This document shows positions 31,153 to 43,304 of a stretch of 64,000 nucleotides of DNA, piece after piece. Under the pieces are notes generated by a model. The model made no database searches. It was given only the letters and a program-made list of their open reading frames with translations, and was not told where the DNA came from. Source of the DNA: Atopsyche davidsoni (lineage: Eukaryota > Arthropoda > Insecta > Trichoptera > Hydrobiosidae). The stretch is from the NCBI GenBank assembly GCA_022113835.1, contig JAILWY010000014.1:5333501-5397500 (forward strand). The letters run 5' to 3'. Position numbers and translations under genes: made by a program. Every line of letters starts with the position of its first letter. Position 1 is the stretch's first letter.

Positions 31153-34100
31153 ATGATGGGCTGGATACCTCTAATTTGTAGAATATTAATTTTATCATGT
31201 ACATGGCATTGCATAGCTGAAAATAACAACATATATGAAACAAGTTCTTATAGTAATGGGAGTATCAAACAGGAAAGTTTTGAAAACGTCCTCCTTTTGT
31301 ATAATATTAATTTACACGAATTATCTTCATCAAAAATAAAGAGACAAATTATTCCGAGGAATAATAAAATGAAAAATATTTCAAATTATGAAGACCTTAA
31401 CTATGAGATCAGTGAAAAGAATGCCTCCAACAGTTCAAGTACAGTAAATAATAAAAAATCAAATGAAAAATATAATCCCTTTGCATTAAATTTTGCTGAC
31501 TTATCAGAAGCTACACCTTTGGATGAAATGGAAGAAATTGAAAATACTATCACTGAAATGGACAATGCGACTACTATTCTTCCAAATGTAACTACTATTG
31601 ATAATGTCACAGATTTCGCTGATGTGGGAGCTGAGGATGTAACCGAAGTAATGAATCTTACAACAGTTTCGTCTATTAATAATTCTGTTTCAAGTACAAC
31701 TGCTCCTCCTAAAAAAAAAAAAACCAAAACCAAGAAAAAAATGGCTGCCCCACCTAAAGACACCATTTGCTATTGCGATTTAACGGTCAGATATTAATTT
31801 ATTTTTATTTTTAAATATCTTTTTGTTATATTCTTTTCAGTTAGTAACATTTAATTTATTTCCAGAAATCATCATGTGATGTAAATTGTTGCTGCGATTT
31901 GGATTGTACAGAGGCCGATAAGACAATTTTTATCGAGTGTATAGAAGATGAAGCTGGAAGCAGTAATTTAAATTTGCAGTATTGTAGTACAAAACAACTT
32001 CTTTATAAAAATAACTCGCCGTGGCTTGTTGAAAAGAAAACCAATGACTTGTTCTGCATTTACAAAGATAATTTACCACCAAAATTGAAGAAAAATCCAT
32101 ATAAAGTACAGCTACATCATTTATGTGTTATAAATTATTCAGGAATTGGTTTGGTACTTTTTATATATTTTTTTGTTTTAGGCAATAACTTTGTATGATG
32201 ATCTTGCCGAAATAATTAAAAGTCATTACTCTTGGCGGAATCCATTAACTACTGAAGAAATATTTTTTGATAGTACTAAGCTATATAAGTATAACGATTA
32301 TATTTGGATTTTGAAGAATTCAACTCTTCAAACCTTTGGTATGAAAATAATTTATAAAGTGATACATAACGATAATTTTATTTCCTCTTTAGACCAATGT
32401 GCTACATGAACTTGTTGTAGAACAAAGCACTGCATGTGCATCGAATAAATAAATTGCAAGGTTAAACATAATGAAAACATTGCTCATGCAAAAGATTTAT
32501 GAAGTATTCATAATATTTCAGATATTTTAAATTAAAAAAACAATCTTTCTTTGAAAGTAAAATATAAAAAAACCATTTCAGATATTCCATCTTCAGATAT
32601 AAATAACTATTGTAGCAGTAGAGTACCTCTCAGATATTTGATAAATCATAAAACCAAATGTGTTGGTGAAATATTTAACTTAGAACTTTTGAACGTCTAC
32701 AATACTAATAGTGAAATGTTCCTGATTTCTTCACCTACTGCATTCAATGAAACTTGGCTGATAAATACTCATGTAAGTATATAACAGTAAAACTTTCAGT
32801 CTTATGTTGAGGCTATGTAGAAGTATTGTTGCAATTTACCATACAGAATTTAACAAATGTGCATTTTTATGGGATAAAATTATTAATGCAGTTGATCATA
32901 TACATGTACATATTGTGGTCCTTTGTAATGTCTTAAATTAAGAAATGTGGGACAACCTGGTTTCTAAATGTTTGCATGAATGGCTGTTAATACTGTAGCG
33001 TGGATACAATACGTATACATGAATACTATATAAAGAGCTCCCAGCGCTTCACGCGGCAGAGAGACTTCGACACTCAACATAACCAGTGACCACGCGTAAA
33101 TTCCATCTTGTAAAGTTGTTAATAAATGTCTTGAATATGTAATAATATTTTGCCGACCTTCTGATTAAAAACCACACCTGAATCCTGCAACCAATACTCC
33201 ATATCACGGTTACACCAAGACATCTCAAATATATAGGCGAAAATACTATTTTATAAAAAGTTTTAATATTATGTGTAGTTAGGTAAAAAAAATATGAATT
33301 TAACTTTCTGTTTTAGGAATGTCCCGCAAACGTATGTATTCCCATTCAAGCAATTGTTTGCAATCCATATAATACTTGCAAGTTACTCAACAGTACCGAT
33401 AGAGATCTTCAACCTTTATGTGAGGACGGAAACTGTAAAACCATTACTTCCATGAGATATATTTTCCACAGTAACGGCTCAGAGGGTTTTACAAATGCTA
33501 CTGTATATTTTGGAATAACAGATATTGCATTGAATTATAAACATATTGAGTTGAGTTTTGAAGTGACTCATGTTTGGATTAAAAAGAATATAACTGATGA
33601 TCCGAAGGTATTGAGTGGTAATTCTGGATATATTAATGGAAAGCCCATCTTGTCTTCAAGATTCATATCCTACAAAGATAACACCAGTTCAGATCCAATC
33701 AGTATATTAGATTATTTTTTTACTACTAATATTTCTTACATGCAAAATATACTGTACTTTCCTCAGAATGTTTACGGTGAATGTGTGGTAACGAATACAA
33801 CCCACGGTATAATTAGCTTCAGAAATAATGTGAGAACTTCTTGTAGAATGATTTATAACATATCAAATTACATTCTGAATAAGAATGCTACAGAAGCATG
33901 CAGAGACATAAGAAAAAAATTGATATCCCAAATAGCATACGGAAAATTTCTAGAAAATCAAACTAAAATATGGATTTCATCCATCGGAAATCCAACTCCT
34001 GAAGCCAAAGACTGGGTAGAGTTGATTTATGTGGCACCGGAATCTGTAATAGGCGAGTTCGGTGACAACGAAACTTGTCTTACATGTAAGAACTTAATAA

Positions 34101-34450
34101 GATGGGTAAAATATGAATTTGCCTATGCCTCTATTGATCAAGTGAATTCTAAAAGTCAGATGACTATAATTGGTGCTGGCCTGAGATACGTGACAGAGAT
34201 TGTTAATTTTGATATTGCAGATGGCACTGTTTCCACAGTGTTTACTGTGAGCTCCATGTTTTATGATGTAACCAAACCTCAGAAGAGTGAATATGCAAAA
34301 GGGCCAAATTTCCACATAAACTTGCCAAATGACTTCTTTTACCCGTTCACTCTCAACACGTGCACAGTGTTGAAATCATGTTCAATTAGTGTAATGTTTA
34401 ACGCTCTGTTGTTGCTGAGGATAAATTACAATGGCTTATTTTTTTATTAA
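31153..34450 (+). CDS. Tectonic family protein (ciliary transition zone)
   Basis: Tectonics are secreted or membrane-anchored extracellular-side proteins of the same MKS/B9 transition-zone complex. Exons: 31153-31785, 31866-32105, 32182-32338, 32582-32772, 33317-34450; joins keep frame and give 784 aa. The start MMGWIPLICRILILSCTWHC is a signal peptide. Residues ~25-205 are a poorly conserved, asparagine/threonine-rich region with N-glycosylation sites and a basic PPKKKKTKTKKK patch. The family signature begins at residue ~206: CYCDLT-KSSCDVNCCCDLDC, split by intron 1, followed by YLYK-like LLYKNNSPWLVEKKTNDLFCIYKDNLP. The rest of the DUF1619-type domain fills exons 3-5 with many cysteines and sequons. 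The C-terminal ~20 residues (VMFNALLLLRINYNGLFFY) are hydrophobic and could be a membrane anchor or lipid-anchor signal. Insects usually have a single tectonic; which vertebrate member (1, 2 or 3) it matches cannot be said. Starts 30 bp after the B9D2 stop with no room for a normal promoter. Confidence 0.93.
32985..33240 (+). mobile_element. Candidate solo LTR in tectonic intron 4
   Basis: Inside the longest tectonic intron is a GC-richer block with the order of parts expected of an LTR: a TATA box TATATAAAG at 33027-33035, a run of GC-rich bases (gctcccagcgcttcacgcgg), and AATAAA at 33121-33126, ending near a terminal TTACA. Possible borders begin tgttaatactg (~32988) and end near 33221. I could not define terminal TG..CA with a matching target-site duplication, so the ends are approximate and the class is unknown. 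Confidence 0.4.
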
Positions 34451-36780
34451 TTAATTTAGGCTTACATTGAACTTGTAGCACATGTGGATAAATAATAAGA
34501 GTGTTCTGCTTTATAATATTTTTATTGTATTTAATATTTTCTATGTATTTTATAATTAGATCACAAAATTACTTATAAATTATAATTGCATCTTAAATAA
34601 TTTTAGACATAAATAACAATAAGGGCTTCAAATAGAGTGAAACCAGAATGTAGTTGATAAATAGGTTCTAACAAAAACCTCTATAATACTTCACATTCAT
34701 AATATACATACATATTATACGCTTTTATATTAATTTATTATTTTCAATTATAATACATATAATTAATAATTATGAATATTTTTTGTTTTCTCAACTTAAT
34801 CCAGCAAATAAAATTTATATTAAAACTCCATTAAGCCATTGAAATATTGTAACTGTTTTTTGCTCATCACAGCACATTTGATTATTCCTGTTTATGTGCT
34901 GTAATGTTTTGGCATGGATTTAATGGGAATTTTCCTTATTAAAAAAATATGAATATTGTTACAAGTACTCTTTCAGCTAAGAATATTATTGTTAATTATT
35001 TTTATATGGTAGATAAAAAGTTACCAAAAAAACTTTAACTCATAACATTTCCAAAATATTAGTATATTATAAAAGCTATATAGTCTGTGTAGAATTAATG
35101 CTTTACACATACTTAAGAGATTGCTCATGCAGATAGCCTGTAGTCAGAACGGCACTGCACAATATGGAAAAGTTTTATTAACAAATACGAATAGCCTATA
35201 AAACAGACAGCAAATACAATCATCTACCTTCTAATCACTCTATTCTTACGCGATAAATTATGAGAACATAAAATTTAAATAAAAATGGATATACAGTTTT
35301 TACGATATCAAATCACACTAAAAGTTTTGAATCCTCACATTACCTAAATAAATCATATTTGTTACATACATATTTAATCATACATATAAACCTTTAGACC
35401 ATGACTAATTGGTCTTACTGAGATAACTTCTACCCTTCTCTGACTCGCTCCAGAACATTCATCATCTTTGACTTATTGTACAAACTTTTCAAATATCTTT
35501 TTGTTATATAAGCTTCAATTTACAGCATCGTGTTTATAGTAAAATAATCATTATTAAGGTGAAATTGCACATGGGCGATAAAATTTGTCTGCTGCAGCCG
35601 GGGCTGCGGAGTCAAGACACGTCTACCGACTAACCTACAAGAGACTCACCTCAATGCAAAATATTAACAATACAAAGTAAAACTCACTAATTTCAATGAA
35701 AGACAGCAATACAAGACTGTTTAAAATTTAATTAAATTTTTAAATTGTCCCAGATTAAAAAAAACTTGTCTCTGTACGATACATACAAGTCAATGTATGT
35801 ATCCTACTTTTGCATTTAAATTAATCTGATTAGTATTATCATTTTCTGTACTCTGGAGCGATAATTGTTAAATAGTAATAACAATATTAATTAATAATTT
35901 TATTGGTATAATTTTTTAAAAACAAATAGCAATGTAATAAGAGGTAAAAAAAAAACATAACCCTAACTTAAAACGGAACCTTAAACTCCCGATTCACTAA
36001 AGACACTCCAAAATGTGTCAGATTCCACAGCCCTGGCAAATAGATAATAGGCGGTTTTAACAGAAAGTTACAAAATAATATATGTTGTAATAGGACTACT
36101 ACCTAGTCATTATAGTGTGTTAGATCATATAGATGTATCAATATAAAGCAGTCGAGCTTTAAGATGTTCCTATTCCGACCTACAGTAGTTTTAGTGTAGA
36201 AAAATATTCTGACGCGTAAAATTTAAGAGAAAAATAACATACAAAAACTATCCAAACTAAGAGTTGAGCCGATTCTGAAAATATTAAATTGGTCATACAG
36301 TTTACAGTGCTTAATAAATGGCAAAACAATACAGAAATGATCACTATCTAGTGTTATCGCCCAACACTTTGTATTCATATTAAGGGAAGTAAAGTACAGA
36401 TTCTACATAACTACAAGGGCAATGGATGATACTATTTTCATAACACTAATATACATCAAAAGCGTTTCCAATATGAAAACTATATAATATCTCAAATCAG
36501 TAAGAGGTAAGTGAGATGTAATATGAGATATCACCGTGCTCTTCCGAAGTTTGAATTGAGATATAAACATAAAATATTCTTCTTCAAACTGCACGCCTAA
36601 TGCTCACGTATGTATTAACTTTTCGTATGGGAATACATTATCGTATTCTATGACTATTTTAAAGCTAGATTTCTTTACTATAATTTTAATCGATTAAAAA
36701 AATAAGATTCATCAAATTTTACACGGATTGAGGATTTCAAGAGAGTAATCTAATAGTGGTTGTCTTGAGAAATATTAATA
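34451..36780. other. Convergent 3' region of tectonic and ULK
   Basis: About 2.3 kb of AT-rich DNA between two convergent genes. It must hold both 3' UTRs; no clear preference among the scattered AATAAA-like signals on either strand could be made. No coding exon, RNA gene or transposon remnant was recognised. The 63-codon minus-strand frame at 36403-36594 has no domain. Confidence 0.55.
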
Positions 36781-39700
36781 TTACGTAAGGTCTGTCGCGT
36801 AGATGTAGCCTTTCTGCTGAAGCAGGAACAGGCGCTTCTCCACGGCGTCCTTGTCTGAAAATAAATAAGAAATCAGTATTTATTGGGTTCTTGCAAATGC
36901 GGTTGTTTGATAACTATATGTCCAAAAACTTACATTTGGTGAGTAGCATTCGATCGTGGTGGTGAGTGACATGCTGGGCTAGGGAGTGTAGCAATATCTG
37001 TGCCGTCTGGTAGCGCTGGAAGCACACCTCAGGTTTGCCAAATAATTCATCTAACGCCGCAGTCTGGCACTGGAAATCAAATACACCCATTGTTAAAAAA
37101 TATATAGATAAATCTTTATAATACTGAAAAAAAAAAAGTATTGAAATTAAGGTCTTAAACAATTCATTTAATCACAAAAACACTGTCCAGTGAACTGCGC
37201 CAATGGTGAAATATGTTATACTCAGATTTCCTGGAGGTGGAATTCATCAGTATCGTGGTTATGAGTGTGCTGCAGCCGGCCTTCTGGGTTTTTGGTAACA
37301 ATCAATATCATAATGAAATTTTAACATAAATATTACCATTCTTATGGCGTGATTATAAAGGATCTTGTCAGCTGTCGCAGCACAAGCCTTTTTCAGGCCG
37401 AGACTATTGAGTCGCTTGGATTCTGCAAGAGTAGACCTGTACTTGTTGTTCATCACAGATAAAACTGAAAATAACAATACTTCAATAAGAATACTGATAT
37501 AAATTTTGATGAATGATCGCTGATGAGGAAAGGATAGTTTACCATTTTTGACTGTGGGTGAAGGGTGAAGTGTGCGGGCACGCAGATGCTTGGCGGCTAG
37601 CGCCAGACCGGCTCCCAACAGGTGAAGTGCGCGCACTAACAGCACTAATCGCTCTCCACCTTCCATTCCTGCGCCTGAGCATAAGCCCGCGGACATCTCG
37701 CCACCTGCAAGTCAAAACATACTTACAAGACAATCCTTTTCAACTTATTGGCAGAAAACAATAGGCAGTAAACTAGTAGTATGATCATACTTTGTGGAGA
37801 TGAGCTATCCATGAGGGCGGCAAGAGGGGCTCCTCGGGTCGCTGCCAGCTCCAGAACACATTCACTGAGGGCCAGCACAAAGTTCAACTTGGCCAATGTC
37901 TCATTGTGTTCTCTCTGAAATGTTTACAATTGTATATTTAATACTAACTATATTCAATTTGACTGAAAGAAGCATTAGAACTTTAATGAGGACAGGAATC
38001 GAACAGTCCAACTCTCTTCTTAATTTCTGAAACATTTGGGTGGTAAATAGACGATTGTTTACCATCTAGATATGAAATCATTTTGTTTTTTATTCTGTGA
38101 AAGATACTCACATCGAGTAGGGTTTCCTGAGGCAGGTCTGGTGCGATAAAGGTGAGGGGGTGTGGGAAGAGCGCTTGAAAGGAGTCGGAGATGTTGGGAA
38201 GGGTAGAAGCGCGGTGCGGCGGATTGTTGTTGTCAGCCGCGGCTCGCAGCGCTGCCAGAACTACAGGCGGGGAGGTGCCCGTGATGTGAGGGGAGAAGTC
38301 TATGGATTATAAGAAAATAACGACATATATCAATGTTTAATAGTTTTAAACAAGCCTGCAAAAACTCTACGTAGATATATTGTACCCAGGTGTTATTAAA
38401 TATGAAGGAATACATCAAGCAAAATACACTAGACAAGTAGTGGTATGAAAATTGAGTTATAAGTTTAAATATTTTTATTTGTTTAAAGTTTAGATTTATA
38501 AGAAATATAGAAAATTACACAGTGGTACATTGAGTTTGACAAATGAGAAAGTCTATAAAACTTTCTAAAAACTATAAAAAAAAAAAAAACCATTAGACAC
38601 TTTGGTTGTATCAACAAAACAAGTATCATGATCGTCCTAATAGACAACAATTTATATTTTAAAAACATATCACAATTGGGTGGTTCGATCCAAACACGAC
38701 AAAAATACCAACTATCTTATGTAAAAATAAAAATTATTTCTTTTAATTTAATTTATTTACGTAGTATATTAAGGTTTAAATTAATTTATATAATAATCTA
38801 AATGTGATGACCTACTCAAATAGATTGACTAAGAAAATTAAACTATTTTAATTAAAGTGCTTTCATTGGATCCTCACCTGACCGGCGCAGTGGACTGGCG
38901 TTGGTAGGTGACACCTGCCAAGTGGTGGGCGGAGAGCTTCCGGAGGCACTGCGACGTCTTCCTGAGGGTGGTGTGCCCATAATGAACTGCACCTAAAAAC
39001 ATAATTAGTAATATGTTGTAATTACACATTTATGTTGGTTTAAAGATACATTCATGAAGTGCAATGTTTTTACATTTCATCAAAATAATTTAGATTATGG
39101 TAAATAGGACATCAGTGTGTCTAATAAAAATACGCTTATCATAAATGAGCAAATGATGCTACATCGGACTCCGCTAAAAGAGTTTCATAGTTATGGGAGT
39201 TTTCAGCCCCAACTTTACCCCCTATTTTTGGTCGCCAAAATTTTAAGATTTTATAAGTGATATTAGTTAACTTAATAATTAAAAATCTCACCAAATAAGT
39301 TATAGTTGATAAGCACAGAATTAATTTTCTAGTTTCTGTTTTGCCTACTAGTGTCTAATTTAATAATTAGTATCATTTTAATTACACAAGGGAATAGAGT
39401 AGCAACAGTAATGCGAGAGCCATACTCACAGAGGGTGGTGAGAGAGAACTGATGTCGGGTTGCGTGGAGCGGTGTTGCTCTGACCGCTTCATGGTGATGG
39501 GCTGTGACCGGGGAATGGCGGAACTTCCCACAGGGTTATTGCCATTCTGTTGGAGCTGTTGTTGTTGCTGTTGTTGTTGCTGCTGCTGTTGTTGATTTTG
39601 CTAAAAAAATTACAATAAAGATATTGTAGTATCACAATGAATCGTATTATACAAAACTCAAAAAATATAATATTAATCATTAAAATTATTTTTATTAATT

Positions 39701-42700
39701 TTAGTTCTGATAATAATTATTTCATTGATTTAGGCACTATATAAGTTGGCAGAGAATATAAAATCTACAATGAAGTGTATTTAAGTTTACCTTGGAGAGT
39801 AAGCGCTGCGAGGGCACTGGTAAGGGCTCGGAGATGTGTAGCGAGGAGGGACGTGGAGGGGAAGCGGGCGCAGGAACGGGTGCAGCAACCGGGGCAGGGG
39901 GTGAGGCTGGTAGGGGTGTGTCTGTGGCCAGTGAGGAGGGCACGAGCACAAAATCTTCTTCAGGGCTTGACGTATCAGGGGATTCGGCTGCAAAGAAAAC
40001 AATTCAAATCAATTATCATTAAATATACAAAACACTTCATCTCTGTATAACAAATTGATCAATTATGTATGTAGAACATTTTTTTGTTTGTATTTATATA
40101 TTTTAAGATACATGTTATATTTTTCATTAAAATGCACAAATTTAAAACAAAGTCATTACATTATTACCTCCTATAAAGTTAATAAAAACTACAAATCCTT
40201 CAGGTATTTCCACAGTACTCATTGCTGACTTATGAATTCACTAGTCTCTTGACATACGATGCACAATAATGCACTCTAGACAGCTCAATGCTTACTTTGT
40301 GAACAATTTATGACACTATAACAAAGTCAAAGGGAAAAGGACACCAAATACTAGATTATTTAAAATGGAATGAAGAATAATACTTTTGAGTGTGAGGAAG
40401 AGTGATCTTTGCTTTTTAAAAGAGGTGGACTGCGACTTGCTAATTGACATGGCAAACTCTAGCGAGCTCTCTAGGGATAATTGCCAAATGATGTCAACTG
40501 AAATCTAGGGTCACGGTCAGGAGTGTGGGAAAATCTTGAAGATAAGCCAATCCACAGTATACCAGTCGTCAGGGAATTGTGCCAAGTAGTCAGCCACCAC
40601 AATTCAATGTGTGGGTGAGCGTCAGCAATGATGCAAGAGTATACCATTTTTTTTAAAATTCTAGTTACGAATTTACATACTTTAGAAATTTTATGAATAT
40701 GTAATAGTTTTAATGGAAACACCGAAGGTTATACATAGATAATTGCAGTTTTATATTAACTTTGGTTGTTATTAATGTCAATAAGTCACTACTTGTGAAG
40801 ATGTTCATCACGCAAAATAAGAATTGTCGTTACTCACGGATGGGTGGTGTGCGACGAGTGGCGAGGGGAAAGGAGGGGGGCTTGGTGGCTGCAGGAGCTG
40901 GCATGTCTCGAGGAATGGAATGCGCCACAGGGGGGCTCAGCTGCGGCAAATCCACTGGAAAAGATATTATAACTTATACATCATATAAACTGATGAGTTA
41001 CATTTGTTGATTCTGGAATAGTCATTTATGATGAATACAAAGTATTTGACATTCCAACTTAATAGTGGAATTCAACAAAGTAAGAAATCGTTCAAAGAAT
41101 GGACACTCATAGTTTTATGATAATGACAACTACTTACTGTTCATAGGAGGACTTTTTGGCCTTTGTAAAAAAGGATGGCTGAAGAATACATCGAAGGGCA
41201 TGCGGTCTCGGGCGTTTCGCCTCAGTAGACCCATGAGGAGATCAGTTAACTCTGGACTAGTACCGGTAGGAATCCTGGAAACAAAATCAAAAATTGAATA
41301 CTGCAGATTTTAAACCACTACTTAATATAATCAAGAAAAGTTTTTTAGAAGCTCACTTTGGTGACAGGTTGGCATTTTTCTCGTAAAACATCTTGAGAGC
41401 TTGCGGGGTCTGCGCCTGGAAGGGAGCCTTGCCGGTTAGGCACTGAAACACAATGGTGCCCAGTGACCATAGGTCAGCCTTGGCATCGTACTGCAGGGAC
41501 ATTATTACTTCAGGGGCCTGGAAAGAAACGTGAATAACATTACAGTATACAGATGTACAATTAATACAACAAAAAAAAACAGGTTTTATGAGATAGCTTA
41601 CCATGTACATGGGGGATCCACACAGAGTAGCTGCCATGACCCCATCCTGCAGGAAGCGTGCAAACCCAAAATCAGCTGAAAAAGAAATAAGTATATTGAA
41701 TATGCACATATGCAGTGAAATTTTGTTTATAAGATAGAGCTGCATTTAAATTATTTGTACATTGATTTTTGAGTAACCAAGAGAGTAGAAGGCATATATT
41801 ATTGAAGGCTAAATTGTTAACGCTCACTTAGCTTTTAACTACTGGTAGTGTTATTTGAAACCAACTGTTATGAAAAAAATGTTATTAAATGTTCTAATGT
41901 TTCACTAAAGCAAACACATTATAATCTTTAAATATTTTTTATTAAACAATGAAAAGTTTAGTTTCCTCAACATGAAATTAGTTTTTGTTATTAAAACTCA
42001 ATTTTAATATATATATATATATATATTATAAACTCCAAAGAAATGTTCAATGATTAATTGATGAAATCAAATAGTGATATCTTAATACAAACAAACATAT
42101 TAAAGTTATTACAAAAGGAATAATTAATGTAATTTTTAGTGATCACAAGAAAAATACGATTTCACATCCCATACAGTATATATTTTTGAGTAATTGGAGT
42201 AAGAAATCAAATGTAAGAACAAAATTGCTGGTCATATTTTATTATTGCAACATGTGGAGTACTACTTTGGCGAAACTGTAAATCTATATTGACTGTAATG
42301 TGTAGAGTGAATATTAAGTAGGAAATAAATAATACAGATTGGTAGACGACTGCCACAGCTTGGAGATGAATATTATGGAAGTGTGAATCAATCGGTTTTG
42401 GTATGATTGGTACAGAAATGACAAGCACGTACCAACGACTACAGAAACCGCCCACTTAACAAACAAATTATTCAATGTGATCTCATCTCACCAATGAACC
42501 ATCGTAAAACATATAAGATGTACTCAGTAATTTATTTACAATATTTTATGAAAAAACTGATTTTACTGATTATGCTGTATTTTTGGATGGAAACAATTTA
42601 CCTGACTTTAAAATGATGTTTTGAGAAGTAATAATAGAGAAAAATGTAACATTTTTCTTGCCATTTATAACTATATATATATATATATATATATAGGTAT

Positions 42701-43304
42701 GAAATCATTTTTTCTAACTAACCTTGATTAAAAAGACAATAAAAGGAATTTCTCCTTTTTAAACAAAAAAAAAGGTCTACGGAACAGAAAATGATGAGGC
42801 TTGCCTAAGTTTTTAAGATTTGGCAAGTCCATTTGGATTTGTGTCATGCATATTATAAAAATATCATTCTTAATTCATTTAATTTTATTGCCGTTCAAGT
42901 TTGATCTAAACTATGTATTATAGTTCAAAAATACGTTATTGATTATTATTAATTTGATTGATAATGTATGATTTTGGGATTTTTTTTTTCGAGTCGGAAG
43001 AGTTGTACAGAAAATGTTAAAAGTAGTAGAACATCACATTTTTCCAAGGGTGTAGGTTTGACAAATGTGGAGGGTGGAGTGGATGCTCACCGATCTTGAG
43101 GCGGATCTCGCTGGGCTGGGGGTGGTGGCGGGCGGGCGCGTGCGCGAGGAGGATGTTCTGCGGCTTGAGGTCGCGGTGCACGACGCCCTTGTCGTGCAGG
43201 GCGTGCATGGCCCCGGCCAGCTGCCGCACGAACAGCCGGATGGTGTCCTCGCTCAGCGTGCCCATCGCGCCCAGGTAGTCCGCCAGGTCGCCCCCGTTGC
43301 AGTA
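36781..43304 (-). CDS. ULK1/2 (Atg1/unc-51) autophagy-initiating kinase, N-terminus missing
   Basis: Serine/threonine kinase that, with Atg13, FIP200 and Atg101, starts autophagosome formation. Minus-strand exons: 43304-43091, 41675-41602, 41517-41357, 41274-41138, 40954-40838, 39987-39791, 39600-39430, 38992-38878, 38299-38112, 37914-37791, 37704-37543, 37464-37337, 37069-36934, 36854-36781; all joins keep frame, 665 aa visible. The first visible residues [11 protein letters not shown] belong to the hinge, followed by the catalytic [11 protein letters not shown] (ADFGFARFL), APE (MYMAPEVIMS), DLWSLG and the end of the C-lobe at HPFLQRP. The middle is a proline/serine-rich linker with an [10 protein letters not shown]3-interacting motif and a polyglutamine run, then the [10 protein letters not shown] patch. 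The C-terminal ~230 residues form the EAT/tandem-MIT domain, starting near [14 protein letters not shown] and including [15 protein letters not shown], which binds Atg13. The N-lobe exon(s) with the glycine-rich loop and lysine, and the start codon, were not found between 43.3 kb and the right edge; they may be short, distant or beyond the window. Confidence 0.94.
39535..39600 (-). repeat. Polyglutamine-coding CAA/CAG tract in ULK linker
   Basis: Minus-strand exon 39600-39430 opens with a run of mixed CAA and CAG codons giving about 13 consecutive glutamines, then LQQ. The mixture of codons suggests an old, stable tract under protein-level tolerance and not a pure trinucleotide expansion. Confidence 0.85.
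39941..39952 (-). other. LC3-interacting region (LIR) in ULK
   Basis: Codons for F-V-L-V within PEEDFVLVP. The context, acidic residues then F-x-x-V, matches the known LIR of vertebrate ULK1 (DFVMVP) by position in the linker just after the kinase domain. This motif tethers the kinase to Atg8/LC3-family proteins on the growing phagophore. Confidence 0.7.

Noticed and set aside
37205..37290. Possible extra ULK exon between 37069 and 37337
   Set aside because: The flanking exons join directly in phase at a well conserved position ([15 protein letters not shown]), and the candidate has no family similarity.
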